From positions 2,108,001-2,172,000 of the forward strand of contig NZ_CP058557.1 of NCBI RefSeq assembly GCF_018141165.1: a stretch of DNA of 64,000 nt. The letters run 5' to 3'. The notes below the pieces were generated by a model. It was not told the origin of the DNA. It was given only the letters and a program-made list of their open reading frames with translations, and did no database searches. The stretch is from Alkaliphilus sp. B6464. Lineage in GTDB: Bacteria; Bacillota; Clostridia; Peptostreptococcales; Natronincolaceae. This document shows, piece after piece, positions 13,884 to 22,564 of this stretch (positions are counted from its first letter, which is position 1; the number at the start of each line of letters is the position of its first letter). Made by a program: the position numbers and the translations under genes.

Positions 13884-14667
13884 ATATACAAGCCTCCTCT
13901 TTTTCTATAGATTGTGTATTATAGTCGAATAAAAATTTGCCAATTGAATCTAGTATTGTTGTATCTCCTTCAATTAATCTTAGCGCTACCCATCTGCTAT
14001 TTAATTTATCTTTTAAAATATTTTGCAATCTTTCAGAAAGTTTATCAATTTCTTCTTCTACTTCCCGGGGATATTCAATTGTTTTAGGAAATGTGTTTTC
14101 AATTCCTAAGGCAATATTGTAAGTTCTATCCATTAGTTCATTTAGACCCGATCCATTTCTTGCTGTAGTAGCTACTACAGGAATCCCGAGTTTTTCTTCT
14201 AATCCTTGTATATTTACTGTAATGCCCTTCCTTTTAGCCTCATCCATAAGATTTACACATAAAACAACCTTATCTGTTAGTTCCATTACTTGCATAACTA
14301 GATTTAAGTTTCTTTCAAGGCAAGTGGCATCAGTAACAACTATGGTAGCATTGGGTTGACCAAAGCATATAAAATCCCTTGCAACTTGCTCCTCCACTGA
14401 ATTAGCTAATAGTGAATAGGTGCCAGGCAGATCGACAAGAACAAATTTTTTATCCTTATGAGTATAATTCCCCCTAGCATTTGCTACTGTTTTTCCAGGC
14501 CAGTTGCCTGTATGTTGGTTAAGTCCAGTTAAGGCATTAAATACTGTACTTTTTCCCACATTTGGGTTGCCTGCTAATGCAATTACTAATTCGTCATCAC
14601 TACCTAATTTAATATTAAATTTTTCGCTTAGCACTGCTTTTCCACAGGACTGATGAGTTAATCCCAT
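13873..14667 (-). CDS. feoB: FeoB GTPase subunit (G domain plus GDI helices)
   Basis: A 264-residue soluble GTPase. G1 is GNPNVGKS at 33-40, G3 DLPG at 79-82 and G4 NLMDEA at 139-144; a helical GDI-like domain fills about 175-255. It ends normally just past the start of the membrane subunit, with no sign of a recent frameshift, because the downstream gene has its own strong RBS. It is thought to gate the membrane part after GTP binding. Together the two ORFs form a split FeoB. Confidence 0.9.
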   Translation of the reverse strand: MGLTHQSCGKAVLSEKFNIKLGSDDELVIALAGNPNVGKSTVFNALTGLNQHTGNWPGKTVANARGNYTHKDKKFVLVDLPGTYSLLANSVEEQVARDFICFGQPNATIVVTDATCLERNLNLVMQVMELTDKVVLCVNLMDEAKRKGITVNIQGLEEKLGIPVVATTARNGSGLNELMDRTYNIALGIENTFPKTIEYPREVEEEIDKLSERLQNILKDKLNSRWVALRLIEGDTTILDSIGKFLFDYNTQSIEKEEACIYEY

Positions 14668-14701
14668 AATGTTTCCTCCTCTACTCTTTACTATAAATAA
14701 A

Positions 14702-14959
14702 TTAACTAATTAATTTGACTAAAATTTGATCTGACTCTTCTTTTCTTAAGGCAATCATTGCACCTCGGATATTATAAGCAATTGGATCACCTAAAGGACT
14801 TTTTCGTATAATCTCTATAATTGTTCCTGGAATAAGACCTAAGTCTAACATTCTTCTTCTTGGTAGCCCAGTAGATAAAAGATTCGAAATCTGAACTTTA
14901 GATCCTACGGGCATTTTAGAAAGAGAAATAGATTGTATGTACACATGTTGTTCTTTCAT
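14702..14959 (-). CDS. feoA: FeoA iron-transport accessory protein
   Basis: An 85-residue SH3-like FeoA: LSKMPVGSKVQISNL, then LPRRRMLDLGLIPGTIIEII and DPIAYNIRGAMIALRKEES. It helps FeoB work. It is the first gene of feoA-feoB(G)-feoB(TM), with a palindromic operator upstream and a metal-dependent regulator transcribed away from it. Confidence 0.9.
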   Translation of the reverse strand: MKEQHVYIQSISLSKMPVGSKVQISNLLSTGLPRRRMLDLGLIPGTIIEIIRKSPLGDPIAYNIRGAMIALRKEESDQILVKLIS

Positions 14960-15016
14960 AGTTAGCCTCCTTTAAATAAATAGTGAATATTCTATAAAAT
15001 TTTGAATTATAATCAA

Positions 15017-15056
15017 AAGTTAGTTTAAGCTACAAAAAGTTACCTTAAGCTAACTT
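15017..15056. promoter_or_regulatory. Palindromic operator for a DtxR/MntR-type repressor
   Basis: AAGTTAG-TTAAG-T and its inverted partner TTAAGCTAACTT form a long imperfect dyad in the shared feoA/regulator intergenic region. The TTAG-TTAA...TTAA-CTAA pattern resembles known DtxR/MntR boxes. A feoA-side -10 (TATAAT on the minus strand) lies next to it, so repression by metal-loaded regulator is likely. Confidence 0.7.
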
Positions 15057-15170
15057 AATGTTCTCCATATAAAATATGAATTTGAGTAGATATATGCAAC
15101 TTGTCTAGCATAAAATATTTATTTAAACATATATTTTACAAGAATATTTTTACTTTAAAGAGGTGAAATA

Positions 15171-15641
15171 ATGAGAGAAGATTTCTTTACTTTTAGTGAA
15201 TATATAAAAAAAGATCAAGGTTTACTAACTCCATCTATGGAAGATTATGTTGAAATGATATATAGATTATCAATGCATAATGGATACACCAGGATAAATG
15301 AGTTATCTGAGTCATTAAATGTACAACCTCCTTCAGTTACTCGAATGGTGCAGAAATTAGCTGATATAAATATGGTTAATTATGAAAGATATGGGAAAAT
15401 CACTTTAACAGAGAGTGGAATACTAAAAGGTAATATGTTACTTATGCGTCACAATATAATAGAACGTTTTCTTAGATCAATAGGTGTATTTAGAGGAATA
15501 TTGGAAGAAACAGAAAAAATAGAGCATACGATAAGTAAAGAGACATTGGAGTGCATAGTGAACTATTTGAGTTTTTTAAAAGAAAATCCAGATATTGAAA
15601 AAAAATTTGAGACTTACAGAGAATCTAGAGTAAATGAATAA
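15171..15641 (+). CDS. DtxR/MntR-family metal-dependent repressor
   Basis: A 156-residue two-domain regulator. Residues about 20-80 form the winged helix (SMEDYVEMIYRLSMHNGYTR, then LNVQPPSVTRMVQKLADINM); about 85-140 form the metal-binding dimer domain (LLMRHNIIERFLRSIGV, ETEKIEHTISKETLECI). It lacks the third SH3 domain, as MntR-like members do. It is divergent from feoA across a dyad operator, so it most likely senses Fe(II) (or Mn(II)) and shuts off feo. Confidence 0.85.
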   Translation: MREDFFTFSEYIKKDQGLLTPSMEDYVEMIYRLSMHNGYTRINELSESLNVQPPSVTRMVQKLADINMVNYERYGKITLTESGILKGNMLLMRHNIIERFLRSIGVFRGILEETEKIEHTISKETLECIVNYLSFLKENPDIEKKFETYRESRVNE

Positions 15642-15867
15642 ATTTACTCTGTTTTTTTAGGTGAGGAAATTGCATAATTCAAAGTCTGAAATTAAAACAA
15701 CTATATATTGTATGTTGATCGCTTTAAATATACAGTATATATAAAATTTTTTATAAAAAGTTAAATATGCAATTTTCTCAGGTATATAAGAGCATAAAAA
15801 TTGTTAGCTATCGGATTAATTTCAATATTATGTAATACGTATCACTAGAATAGTATTAAAGATTAGG

Positions 15868-15876
15868 CATATACTA
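15868..15876 (+). promoter_or_regulatory. Sporulation-type -10 element before ytxC
   Basis: CATATACTA fits the CATAnnnT -10 of mother-cell sigma factors; AGAATAG 14 bp upstream is a fair sigma-E -35. The fit is moderate, but the gene is a predicted sporulation gene. Confidence 0.4.
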
Positions 15877-15904
15877 CTATTACAGCAGAAGGGAGTGATG
15901 ACAA

Positions 15905-16816
15905 TTGAATTTACTGGCTATTTTGGCAGAAAGAAGTGCAAATAAAGTGCAAGAAAAAATACAACCGATACTTGAATCCTTTTATAATGAAGGTATCGAT
16001 GTAGAAGAAAGAATATATTATATAGAACCTCTTTATTATTTAAACTATAGTGTAGATACTGAAAATATAAGAAACTATCCAATTGATGATTTTATAAATA
16101 TATTTAAATTTTGTATAGCTAATGCTCTTTGTGAGTATATAAAAGATATTGAAGAACCAAGTTTGATTCGTCATATAATAAGTACAGATTATTATTATTT
16201 CGATGTGAAGGAAAGATTAGAAATATATAAAAATTCCTTAGATATATTAAATGAAGAAAATATAGATATATTTTTTCAAAAACATGGAGTTGCTAATGCT
16301 AAATCTAAAATTCTACAACATTTAATTGATTACTTAAATACTAATACTCAAATTAATTTAAGTGGGTTTATCTTATTTAGATTAAAAGATTATTTACTAG
16401 AGTTAAATGAAACTGTTGAAAAAGCAGTAGAAGATTTTTTAGTAGACAAGGAATATAATGAGTTTATTAAGTTATTGAAATACTTTGTAGACATTCAAGA
16501 GGCTAAATCTGATATAGTTAATGTGGTTTTTGATGAGGAGGCTAAGTTTAGACTTTATGATAAACATAGTTGCCTTTTAAATAATGACCATATAAGCAGT
16601 ATTGCAGTAGAACTTGCAGAAAGCAATATTAACCAAGATGATTTACTTATAAGTGCTTTGATAACTCTCGCACCTAAGGAAATATTTATCCATAATATAT
16701 CCATGCTTAAAACTAGTGAAATTATTAAAACTCTAGAAAAAATATTTCCAGATAGGATACATTGTTGTAATAGCTGCGAATGGTGTACTGTGCAAATTAA
16801 TGCTAATAAGGAATAA
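15905..16816 (+). CDS. ytxC: Putative sporulation protein YtxC
   Basis: A 303-residue mostly helical protein starting at TTG 15905 behind GAAGGGAG. It matches the YtxC family layout, including the Cys-containing end (RIHCCNSCEWCTV). In Bacillus the family gene also lies near thrS, as here. It is required only in spore formers; its biochemical role is unknown. Its own terminator follows. Confidence 0.8.
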   Translation: MNLLAILAERSANKVQEKIQPILESFYNEGIDVEERIYYIEPLYYLNYSVDTENIRNYPIDDFINIFKFCIANALCEYIKDIEEPSLIRHIISTDYYYFDVKERLEIYKNSLDILNEENIDIFFQKHGVANAKSKILQHLIDYLNTNTQINLSGFILFRLKDYLLELNETVEKAVEDFLVDKEYNEFIKLLKYFVDIQEAKSDIVNVVFDEEAKFRLYDKHSCLLNNDHISSIAVELAESNINQDDLLISALITLAPKEIFIHNISMLKTSEIIKTLEKIFPDRIHCCNSCEWCTVQINANKE

Positions 16817-16824
16817 ACATCTAT

Positions 16825-16847
16825 CCCCCAAAAACAGGGGGTTTTTT
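16825..16847 (+). terminator. Terminator of ytxC
   Basis: CCCCC AAAAACA GGGGG followed by six T. Confidence 0.85.
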
Positions 16848-16997
16848 ACGTCTATTATGGACATCATATTTATATCGTGATATAATTCTTTCTATAGTAT
16901 AGGAATGTGTCCTTTTTTATCCTATTTTGTTGGATAAGAGAGAATACTTTCATATACTTATATTTATATTTAAGGTATATATAGGAGAGATAAAATT

Positions 16998-17597
16998 ATG
17001 GTCGTACAATTACTAATATTAGCTATAGTAGGTGGCGTTATAGGTTGGATTACAAATCTATTAGCAATTAAAATGTTATTTAGACCCTTTCAGCCCGTTA
17101 GTATTCCTTTAATTAATTTTAAGATACAAGGACTTATACCAAAACGTAAAGCAGAAATAGCAAGAAGTATAGGGCAAACTGTGGAAACTGAGTTATTATC
17201 AATAGAAGAAATTATCGATAAATTAGTTAAAAGCAATAATAAAGATGAAATTTTAATATTACTTAAAAACAAGATAACAGTAATTGTTGCAAATCACCTT
17301 CCTTCTATTATTCCATCTACTTTTAAAGGAATGATTTCAAAATATATTAATGATGTAATAGATGAAGAAGGCGATAAAATAATTACAGAGGCTATAGAAA
17401 AAATGATTGAGAAGGCTACTACTAGTATAGAACTTAGTAAAATGATAGAAGATAAAGTAAATGAGTTTGAGATGGAAGAACTAGAGAGAATAGTTGTTAA
17501 TATAGCGAAAACTGAACTAAAACATATTGAAGTATTGGGTGGTATACTTGGTTTTATAATTGGTATTTTTCAAGGTATAATTATTTTATTATTGTAA
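16998..17597 (+). CDS. DUF445-family membrane protein
   Basis: A 199-residue protein with one N-terminal helix (LLILAIVGGVIGWITNLLAI) carrying the DUF445 signature GWITN-LAIKMLFRP and a C-terminal helix (GGILGFIIGIFQGIIILLL). The helical middle is cytoplasmic or external. It is related to the YheB/YtxB-type family; the shorter length matches the compact members found in Clostridia. Function unknown. Confidence 0.8.
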   Translation: MVVQLLILAIVGGVIGWITNLLAIKMLFRPFQPVSIPLINFKIQGLIPKRKAEIARSIGQTVETELLSIEEIIDKLVKSNNKDEILILLKNKITVIVANHLPSIIPSTFKGMISKYINDVIDEEGDKIITEAIEKMIEKATTSIELSKMIEDKVNEFEMEELERIVVNIAKTELKHIEVLGGILGFIIGIFQGIIILLL

Positions 17598-17689
17598 ATT
17601 ATGCTGTTTCTACTGCTGTTGCAATAGTCGGCTTATCTTATGGTGCTGTGATTTCTGCAGGAATGCAAGTATTCATCAAATGTTTTTAA
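17597..17689 (+). pseudogene. Orphan membrane-protein C-terminal fragment
   Basis: Directly after the DUF445 stop, another frame reads NYAVSTAVAIVGLSYGAVIS followed by AGMQVFIKCF and a stop. It looks like the last membrane helix of some transporter but has no start or RBS. It may be a remnant or chance. Confidence 0.2.
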
Positions 17690-17705
17690 AAAATTGATAA
17701 TTAAC

Positions 17706-17734
17706 TTGACAAAATTGGTATTAACTATTATAAT
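17706..17734 (+). promoter_or_regulatory. Promoter of the thrS T-box transcript
   Basis: TTGACA, 17 bp, TATAAT: perfect sigma-A consensus. Confidence 0.85.
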
Positions 17735-17769
17735 TATGGAAATATTATAAAATAACTCAATATTTTATT

Positions 17770-18006
17770 GCATTGAAGGGGAAGAGTAAATTAGTCCCAA
17801 TATTAAGAGAGGAAGCATCGTGGCTGAAAGTGCTTCTATATATGGATAGTTGAAAACTACCTCTGAGCTGTTACCTATTAGCTAAATGGTGAAAGGATAA
17901 CCGGTGACTCCGTTACAGTCCCAAAAGTGGAAATATCAATTTAGGTGGAACCGCGGGAATATATCTCTCGTCCTATTAGTTTTAATAGGATGAGGGATTT
18001 TTTTAT
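17770..18006 (+). promoter_or_regulatory. T-box riboswitch (Thr) of thrS
   Basis: The T-box sequence AGGTGGAACCGCGGG is at 17943-17957, followed by a terminator (CTCTCGTCCTATTA / TAATAGGATGAGGG, then T7). The likely specifier is ACT at 17856-17858 in GAAAACTA, by position comparison with the pheS T-box. Uncharged tRNA-Thr should stabilise the antiterminator and switch on thrS. Confidence 0.9.
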
Positions 18007-18147
18007 TGTACATTATAAAATAATAATCTTCTAATTATTGAGGGTTTATAGAAAAGTGAAAAGTTGGGGATATTTCAAGTGTAATAGTATCAGATAACTT
18101 TTATATAAAGTTTAAAACAATAAAAATAAAGAATAGGAGGAATAACT

Positions 18148-20058
18148 ATGTCAAAAGTAAATGTTAAACTAAAAGATGGTTCAGTTCGTGAGGTAGAGAA
18201 GGGAACATCTATATTAGATTTTGCAAAACAGATTAGTGAAGGGCTTGCACGTGTAGCTATAGGTGCAGAATTGAATGGAGAAAGTGCTGACTTAATGACT
18301 ACTATAGAAGAAGATTGTAATTTAAATATTTTAAGGTTTGAGGACGAAAATGGAAAAGACTTTTTACGTCATACAAGTTCTCATATTCTAGCTCAAGCTG
18401 TTAAACGACTTTATCCAGGTACAAAGCTAGCTATTGGACCATCTGTAGATAATGGATTTTATTATGACTTTGACTCTGATCATACTTTTACACCAGAGGA
18501 TTTAGAAAAGATTGAAAAAGAAATGCAAAATATAGTTAAGGAAGATCTAGCTTTAGAAAAATTTGTTCTTCCTAGAGATGAAGCAATAGATTTTGTTAAA
18601 AAACAAGGTGAAGATTACAAAGTGGAATTAATTCAAGATCTGCCAGAGGATGAAACAATATCCTTCTATCGTCAAGGTGACTTTGTAGATCTTTGTGCAG
18701 GACCTCACGTGCCTTCTACAGGAAAAGTAAAAGCGATTAAACTTTTAAATATTGCAGGCGCATACTGGAGAGGTAGCGAAAAGAATAAAATGCTTCAAAG
18801 AATTTATGGAACATCCTTTACTAAAAAAGCCGATTTAGAAGAATATCTTAATAGATTAGAGGAAGCTAAAAAGAGAGATCATAGAAAAATAGGTAAAGAG
18901 CTAGATTTATTCAGCTTAAATGAAGAAGGACCAGGTTTTCCATTCTTCCATCCAAAGGGAATGGTTATCAGAAACATACTAGAGGATTTCTGGAGATCAG
19001 AACATGTAAAACGTGGTTATGATGAAATAAAAACACCTGTTATTTTAAATGAGCAGCTTTGGAAACAATCAGGACACTGGGATCACTATAAAGAAAATAT
19101 GTATTTTACAAATATTGATGATATGAATTATGCTGTAAAACCAATGAACTGCCCAGGATCTATTTTAATGTTTGATAGAAAAAAACATAGTTATAGAGAT
19201 CTTCCTATTAGAATGGGTGAGTTAGGATTAGTTCATAGACATGAATTATCTGGAGCTCTACATGGACTTATGAGAGTTCGATGCTTTACACAAGATGATG
19301 CTCATTTATTTATGCTACCAGAACAAATTAAGGACGAAATAATTGGAGTAATAGATTTTGTTGACTATGTATATAATACTTTTGGTTTTAAATACCATAT
19401 AGAGTTATCTACAAGACCAGAGGATTCTATGGGATCAGACGAAGATTGGGAAATAGCTACAAGCTCACTAAGAGCTGCTCTTGAAGAAAAGGGTTTACCA
19501 TATAAGATTAATGAAGGTGACGGGGCATTCTATGGTCCGAAGATCGATTTCCATTTAGAAGATTGTATTGGACGTACATGGCAATGTGGAACAATTCAAT
19601 TAGACTTCCAAATGCCTCAAAGGTTTGACCTATCCTATGTTGGAGCTGATGGTGAAAAACATAGACCAATTATGATTCATAGGGTAATTTTTGGAAGTAT
19701 CGAAAGATTTATTGGTATTTTAATCGAACACTACGCAGGCAAGTTCCCAACATGGCTTGCTCCAGTTCAAGTTAAAATACTACCAATTACAGATAAGCAC
19801 CTTGAGTATTCATTAAAACTTGAAAAAGAAATGAAGCAAAAAGGAATCCGTGTGGAAGTAGATACAAGAAATGAAAAGATAGGATATAAAATAAGAGAAG
19901 CACAACTTTCAAGAGTTCCGTATATGTTAGTAATTGGAGACAAGGAAGTAGAATCAGGAGAAGTAGCAGTTAGATCTAGAGATAAAGGTGATTTAGGTGC
20001 TGTAACAGTAGACAACTTTATTAATGATACTATTAAAGAAATTGAAGAGAAAAGATAA
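18148..20058 (+). CDS. thrS: Threonyl-tRNA synthetase
   Basis: A 636-residue class II enzyme of full length. The order is TGS domain (1-60), editing domain (HTSSHILAQAVKRLYPG; zinc site near DLCAGPHVPSTG), the catalytic core with motif 2 (LVHRHELSGALHGLMRVRCF) and motif 3, and a C-terminal anticodon-binding domain. The RBS AGGAGGAA is strong. Expression is set by the T-box upstream. Confidence 0.97.
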   Translation: MSKVNVKLKDGSVREVEKGTSILDFAKQISEGLARVAIGAELNGESADLMTTIEEDCNLNILRFEDENGKDFLRHTSSHILAQAVKRLYPGTKLAIGPSVDNGFYYDFDSDHTFTPEDLEKIEKEMQNIVKEDLALEKFVLPRDEAIDFVKKQGEDYKVELIQDLPEDETISFYRQGDFVDLCAGPHVPSTGKVKAIKLLNIAGAYWRGSEKNKMLQRIYGTSFTKKADLEEYLNRLEEAKKRDHRKIGKELDLFSLNEEGPGFPFFHPKGMVIRNILEDFWRSEHVKRGYDEIKTPVILNEQLWKQSGHWDHYKENMYFTNIDDMNYAVKPMNCPGSILMFDRKKHSYRDLPIRMGELGLVHRHELSGALHGLMRVRCFTQDDAHLFMLPEQIKDEIIGVIDFVDYVYNTFGFKYHIELSTRPEDSMGSDEDWEIATSSLRAALEEKGLPYKINEGDGAFYGPKIDFHLEDCIGRTWQCGTIQLDFQMPQRFDLSYVGADGEKHRPIMIHRVIFGSIERFIGILIEHYAGKFPTWLAPVQVKILPITDKHLEYSLKLEKEMKQKGIRVEVDTRNEKIGYKIREAQLSRVPYMLVIGDKEVESGEVAVRSRDKGDLGAVTVDNFINDTIKEIEEKR

Positions 20059-20108
20059 TATGATATAAGAAGAGTAAATAAATTTAGAAGTTAAATATAT
20101 TAAAATTT

Positions 20109-20155
20109 ACCCTATAGAATAGATAAACTTAAAAATCTACTATAGGGTTTTTTTT
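20109..20155 (+). terminator. Terminator of thrS
   Basis: ACCCTATAG / CTATAGGGT arms, then eight T. Confidence 0.85.
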
Positions 20156-20200
20156 GTGATTCTTATTATAAAATGTATTTTAAAAATTTGGACAAATACA

Positions 20201-20251
20201 TTGACACTTATCTATGTCTAGGTATATTATTGATATAGATAAATGTCTATA
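20201..20251 (+). promoter_or_regulatory. Promoter and palindrome upstream of arsR
   Basis: TTGACA at 20201-20206, 18 bp, TATTAT. A TATAGATAAATGTCTATA palindrome at 20234-20251 covers the probable start point, as expected for an ArsR/SmtB self-repressor. Confidence 0.65.
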
Positions 20252-20269
20252 TATTTAAATAGATTTAAT

Positions 20270-20572
20270 ATGGAGGTGACTAGATTAGATAAAGATTATG
20301 CACAATACGCATTGTTTATGAAAGCACTAGCAGATGAGACGAGAGTAAAGATATTTGATATGCTTTCCAAAGGAGAACTTTGTGCTTGTAATATACTTGA
20401 GGATTTTGATATAACGCAACCTACACTTTCATATCATATGAAAATATTGAGCAAAAGCGGTTTAGTAGACAGCCGGCGTGATGGCGTATGGATGAAATAT
20501 TCGATTAATAAAGATGGATTAGATTTGTTAAAAAATCTCTTTGATTATATTAGTGAAAGCATTAGAAAGTAA
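20270..20572 (+). CDS. ArsR-family metal(loid)-responsive repressor, start codon uncertain
   Basis: About 100 residues: FMKALADETRVKIFDMLSKG, ELCACNILEDFDITQPTLSY, HMKILSKSGLVDSRRDGVWM. ELCAC is the Cys pair used for As(III)/Sb(III) sensing in ArsR. The start is doubtful. GGAGGTG at 20272-20278 is placed for a start at about 20285, where the codon is TTA (L of LDKDYAQ), not TTG or ATG. The ATGs at 20270 and 20243 lack an RBS. The start may have been lost by one mutation; the next gene is truncated too. Confidence 0.7.
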   Translation: MEVTRLDKDYAQYALFMKALADETRVKIFDMLSKGELCACNILEDFDITQPTLSYHMKILSKSGLVDSRRDGVWMKYSINKDGLDLLKNLFDYISESIRK

Positions 20573-20610
20573 AATAAGGCTATGTAAAAAATATTAAGGG
20601 GACGGCTTCT

Positions 20611-20706
20611 ATGATTATTTTTGAATGGTTAAATAATCAACTACTTAAAATGGAGTGGCTCTATAATTGGGTAACACTATTAATGCAAAATATATTTGGA
20701 AATTAA
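20611..20706 (+). pseudogene. Truncated ArsP/YraQ-type permease
   Basis: MIIFEWLNNQLLKMEWLYNW with VTLLMQNIFGN ends at TAA after 31 codons. It resembles the first helix of UPF0718 (DUF318) permeases that often follow arsR in Clostridia and have about 300 residues. Nothing after the stop resembles the remainder. Confidence 0.5.
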
Positions 20707-20902
20707 TCTTTTAGATAACAATAGCTTAGTAGGCATCAAAATTTATTATACAATAATGTGTAGGCATACTGGAATTTATGGACATAATGTAGATAGTCTA
20801 CATAGAAATAAGATTTAAGTAGAGTTAACACTTAATCTGAATCAAGTTTTATTTATTATCCTTGATATAATAAATTATAAATAGGCAAAGGAGGTGGATA
20901 TT

Positions 20903-21559
20903 ATGTCCCTACTTGAATTTCAAAATGTATTTTTTATGGATGATAATCGATCAATACTTGATGATATAACAATATCAATTAACTCTGGAGATTACATTTC
21001 TATTGTCGGACCATCCGGTAGTGGTAAAAGTACCTTTCTTAAACTGTGCGGCCATCTTATAAGCCCTACTATGGGAAAAATAATATATAGAGATAAATCT
21101 ATAGAGGAATATAATCCTACTGATTTAAGAAAGAATATATCTTATTGTTTTCAAATTCCTTATCTTTTTGGAGATACAGTTATGGACAACATATCTTTTC
21201 CATATTCAATAAGAAATAGTAAGGTAGATTTTAGTAGGGTAGAAGAACTTTTTTCTGTTTTTAAGATTGATATAAACTATTTAAATAAAGATATAAAGAA
21301 TCTTTCAGGTGGAGAAAAACAGAGAATAGCCCTTATTAGGACATTGTTATTTATGCCAGAGATACTTCTTTTAGATGAAGTGACTTCTGCTCTTGATGTA
21401 GATAATAGCTTGATTGTGGAGAGCGTGATGAAATCCTTGAATAAGGATGGTACTACTATATTATGGATAACACATAACCTAGATCAAAGTAAAAGAAATG
21501 CGAATAAATTATTAACTATCGAAGCTGGAAAAGTAAAATCTTTGGAGGTGTTAAAATGA
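20903..21559 (+). CDS. fetA: ABC transporter ATPase, FetA-like
   Basis: A 218-residue ATPase; ATG at 20903 has AAAGGAGGTG upstream. Walker A is GPSGSGKST (about 35-43), signature LSGGEKQRIALIR, Walker B ILLLDEVTSALD, then the switch His in WITHN. With the UPF0014 permease coded next door (ATGA overlap of 4 bp) it forms a FetAB-type exporter, linked in E. coli to iron efflux and oxidative-stress relief. The substrate here is inferred. Confidence 0.85.
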   Translation: MSLLEFQNVFFMDDNRSILDDITISINSGDYISIVGPSGSGKSTFLKLCGHLISPTMGKIIYRDKSIEEYNPTDLRKNISYCFQIPYLFGDTVMDNISFPYSIRNSKVDFSRVEELFSVFKIDINYLNKDIKNLSGGEKQRIALIRTLLFMPEILLLDEVTSALDVDNSLIVESVMKSLNKDGTTILWITHNLDQSKRNANKLLTIEAGKVKSLEVLK

Positions 21560-22326
21560 ATGAGACTAATATTATAACTAATTCTTCACTTTTAATATCC
21601 TCATCTCTTGTATTAATATCTATACTATTTTCCTATTCACAAAACTTAAAGCTCGAGAAAGAAACTATTATTGGTGTAGTTAGAGCAATAATACAATTAA
21701 CTATTGTTGGTTATCTTCTCAATTACATATTTGGACTTGAGAATCCAATATTTACAACATTGTTACTTTTATTTATGGCATTCAATGCTTCGTATAATGC
21801 TTCTAAAAGAGGTAAGGTAATTAGAAATGGAACGTTAATATCGTTTATTTCAATATCGGTAGGAACAATAAGTACTTTAATCATTCTCCTATTATCTGGT
21901 GCAATTAAATATGAACCATATCAGATTATACCCGTAAGCGGAATGATTATAAGTAATTCAATGGTAGCTTTAGGATTATGCTATAGACAATTGGGTGCAG
22001 ATTTTAAAAATAAAAGAGAAGAAATTGAAACTAAGCTTTCTCTTGGGGCAGATATTTTACCATCATCTATTGAAATAATTAGAAATTCAATTAAAACAGG
22101 GATGCTACCAACAATTGATTCCACTAAAACATTGGGTATAGTTTCTTTACCTGGTATGATGACAGGTCTTATACTTGCTGGTACTTCGCCTGTTCAGGCG
22201 ATTAAATATCAAATTATGGTAACGTTTATGCTTCTTTCAACAACGTCTATATCATCTTTCATAGCCTGCTATCTATCATATAAAAACTTTTTTAATGAAA
22301 GAAAACAATTGTTGCAAAAGATATAA
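21556..22326 (+). CDS. fetB: UPF0014 permease, FetB-like
   Basis: A 256-residue protein with about seven helices and family motifs VRAIIQLTIVGYLLNYIF, FMAFNASYNASKRGK and VSLPGMMTGLILAGTSPVQA with I.YQI after it. The start overlaps the fetA stop (ATGA). Partner of FetA. Confidence 0.87.
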   Translation: MNETNIITNSSLLISSSLVLISILFSYSQNLKLEKETIIGVVRAIIQLTIVGYLLNYIFGLENPIFTTLLLLFMAFNASYNASKRGKVIRNGTLISFISISVGTISTLIILLLSGAIKYEPYQIIPVSGMIISNSMVALGLCYRQLGADFKNKREEIETKLSLGADILPSSIEIIRNSIKTGMLPTIDSTKTLGIVSLPGMMTGLILAGTSPVQAIKYQIMVTFMLLSTTSISSFIACYLSYKNFFNERKQLLQKI

Positions 22327-22330
22327 TTTT

Positions 22331-22450
22331 TTTAGCCACTCTAAACGGAAAGAAGCTAGGCAGGCAGCTATGTATAAAAAAAGGTACGAGTTTATAAACG
22401 CAATACTTGGATTTGCTGAAAGCTATAGAGACGAAGTAAAGATCATGTAA
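22331..22450 (+). other. Unassigned open fragment
   Basis: After the fetB stop one frame reads SKRKEARQAAMYKKRYEF, INAILGFAESYRDEVKIM, stop. It looks like a natural protein C-terminus (basic, helical), but no start or RBS beyond a possible ATG at 22370 (26 residues). Remnant or micro-gene. Confidence 0.25.
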
Positions 22451-22475
22451 AGAAAGTTTTTATCATAAATATAAT

Positions 22476-22518
22476 AAAATGAGCTTAGAAATGCACATAC
22501 TTTCTAAGCTCATTTTAT
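22476..22518. terminator. Bidirectional terminator
   Basis: AAAATGAGCTTAGAAA / TTTCTAAGCTCATTTT stem with A/T tails on both sides, between convergent transcripts. Confidence 0.85.
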
Positions 22519-22564
22519 TATAAATTTAGGTATAAATTTAGTTATAAAAAACGCAACAAATATT

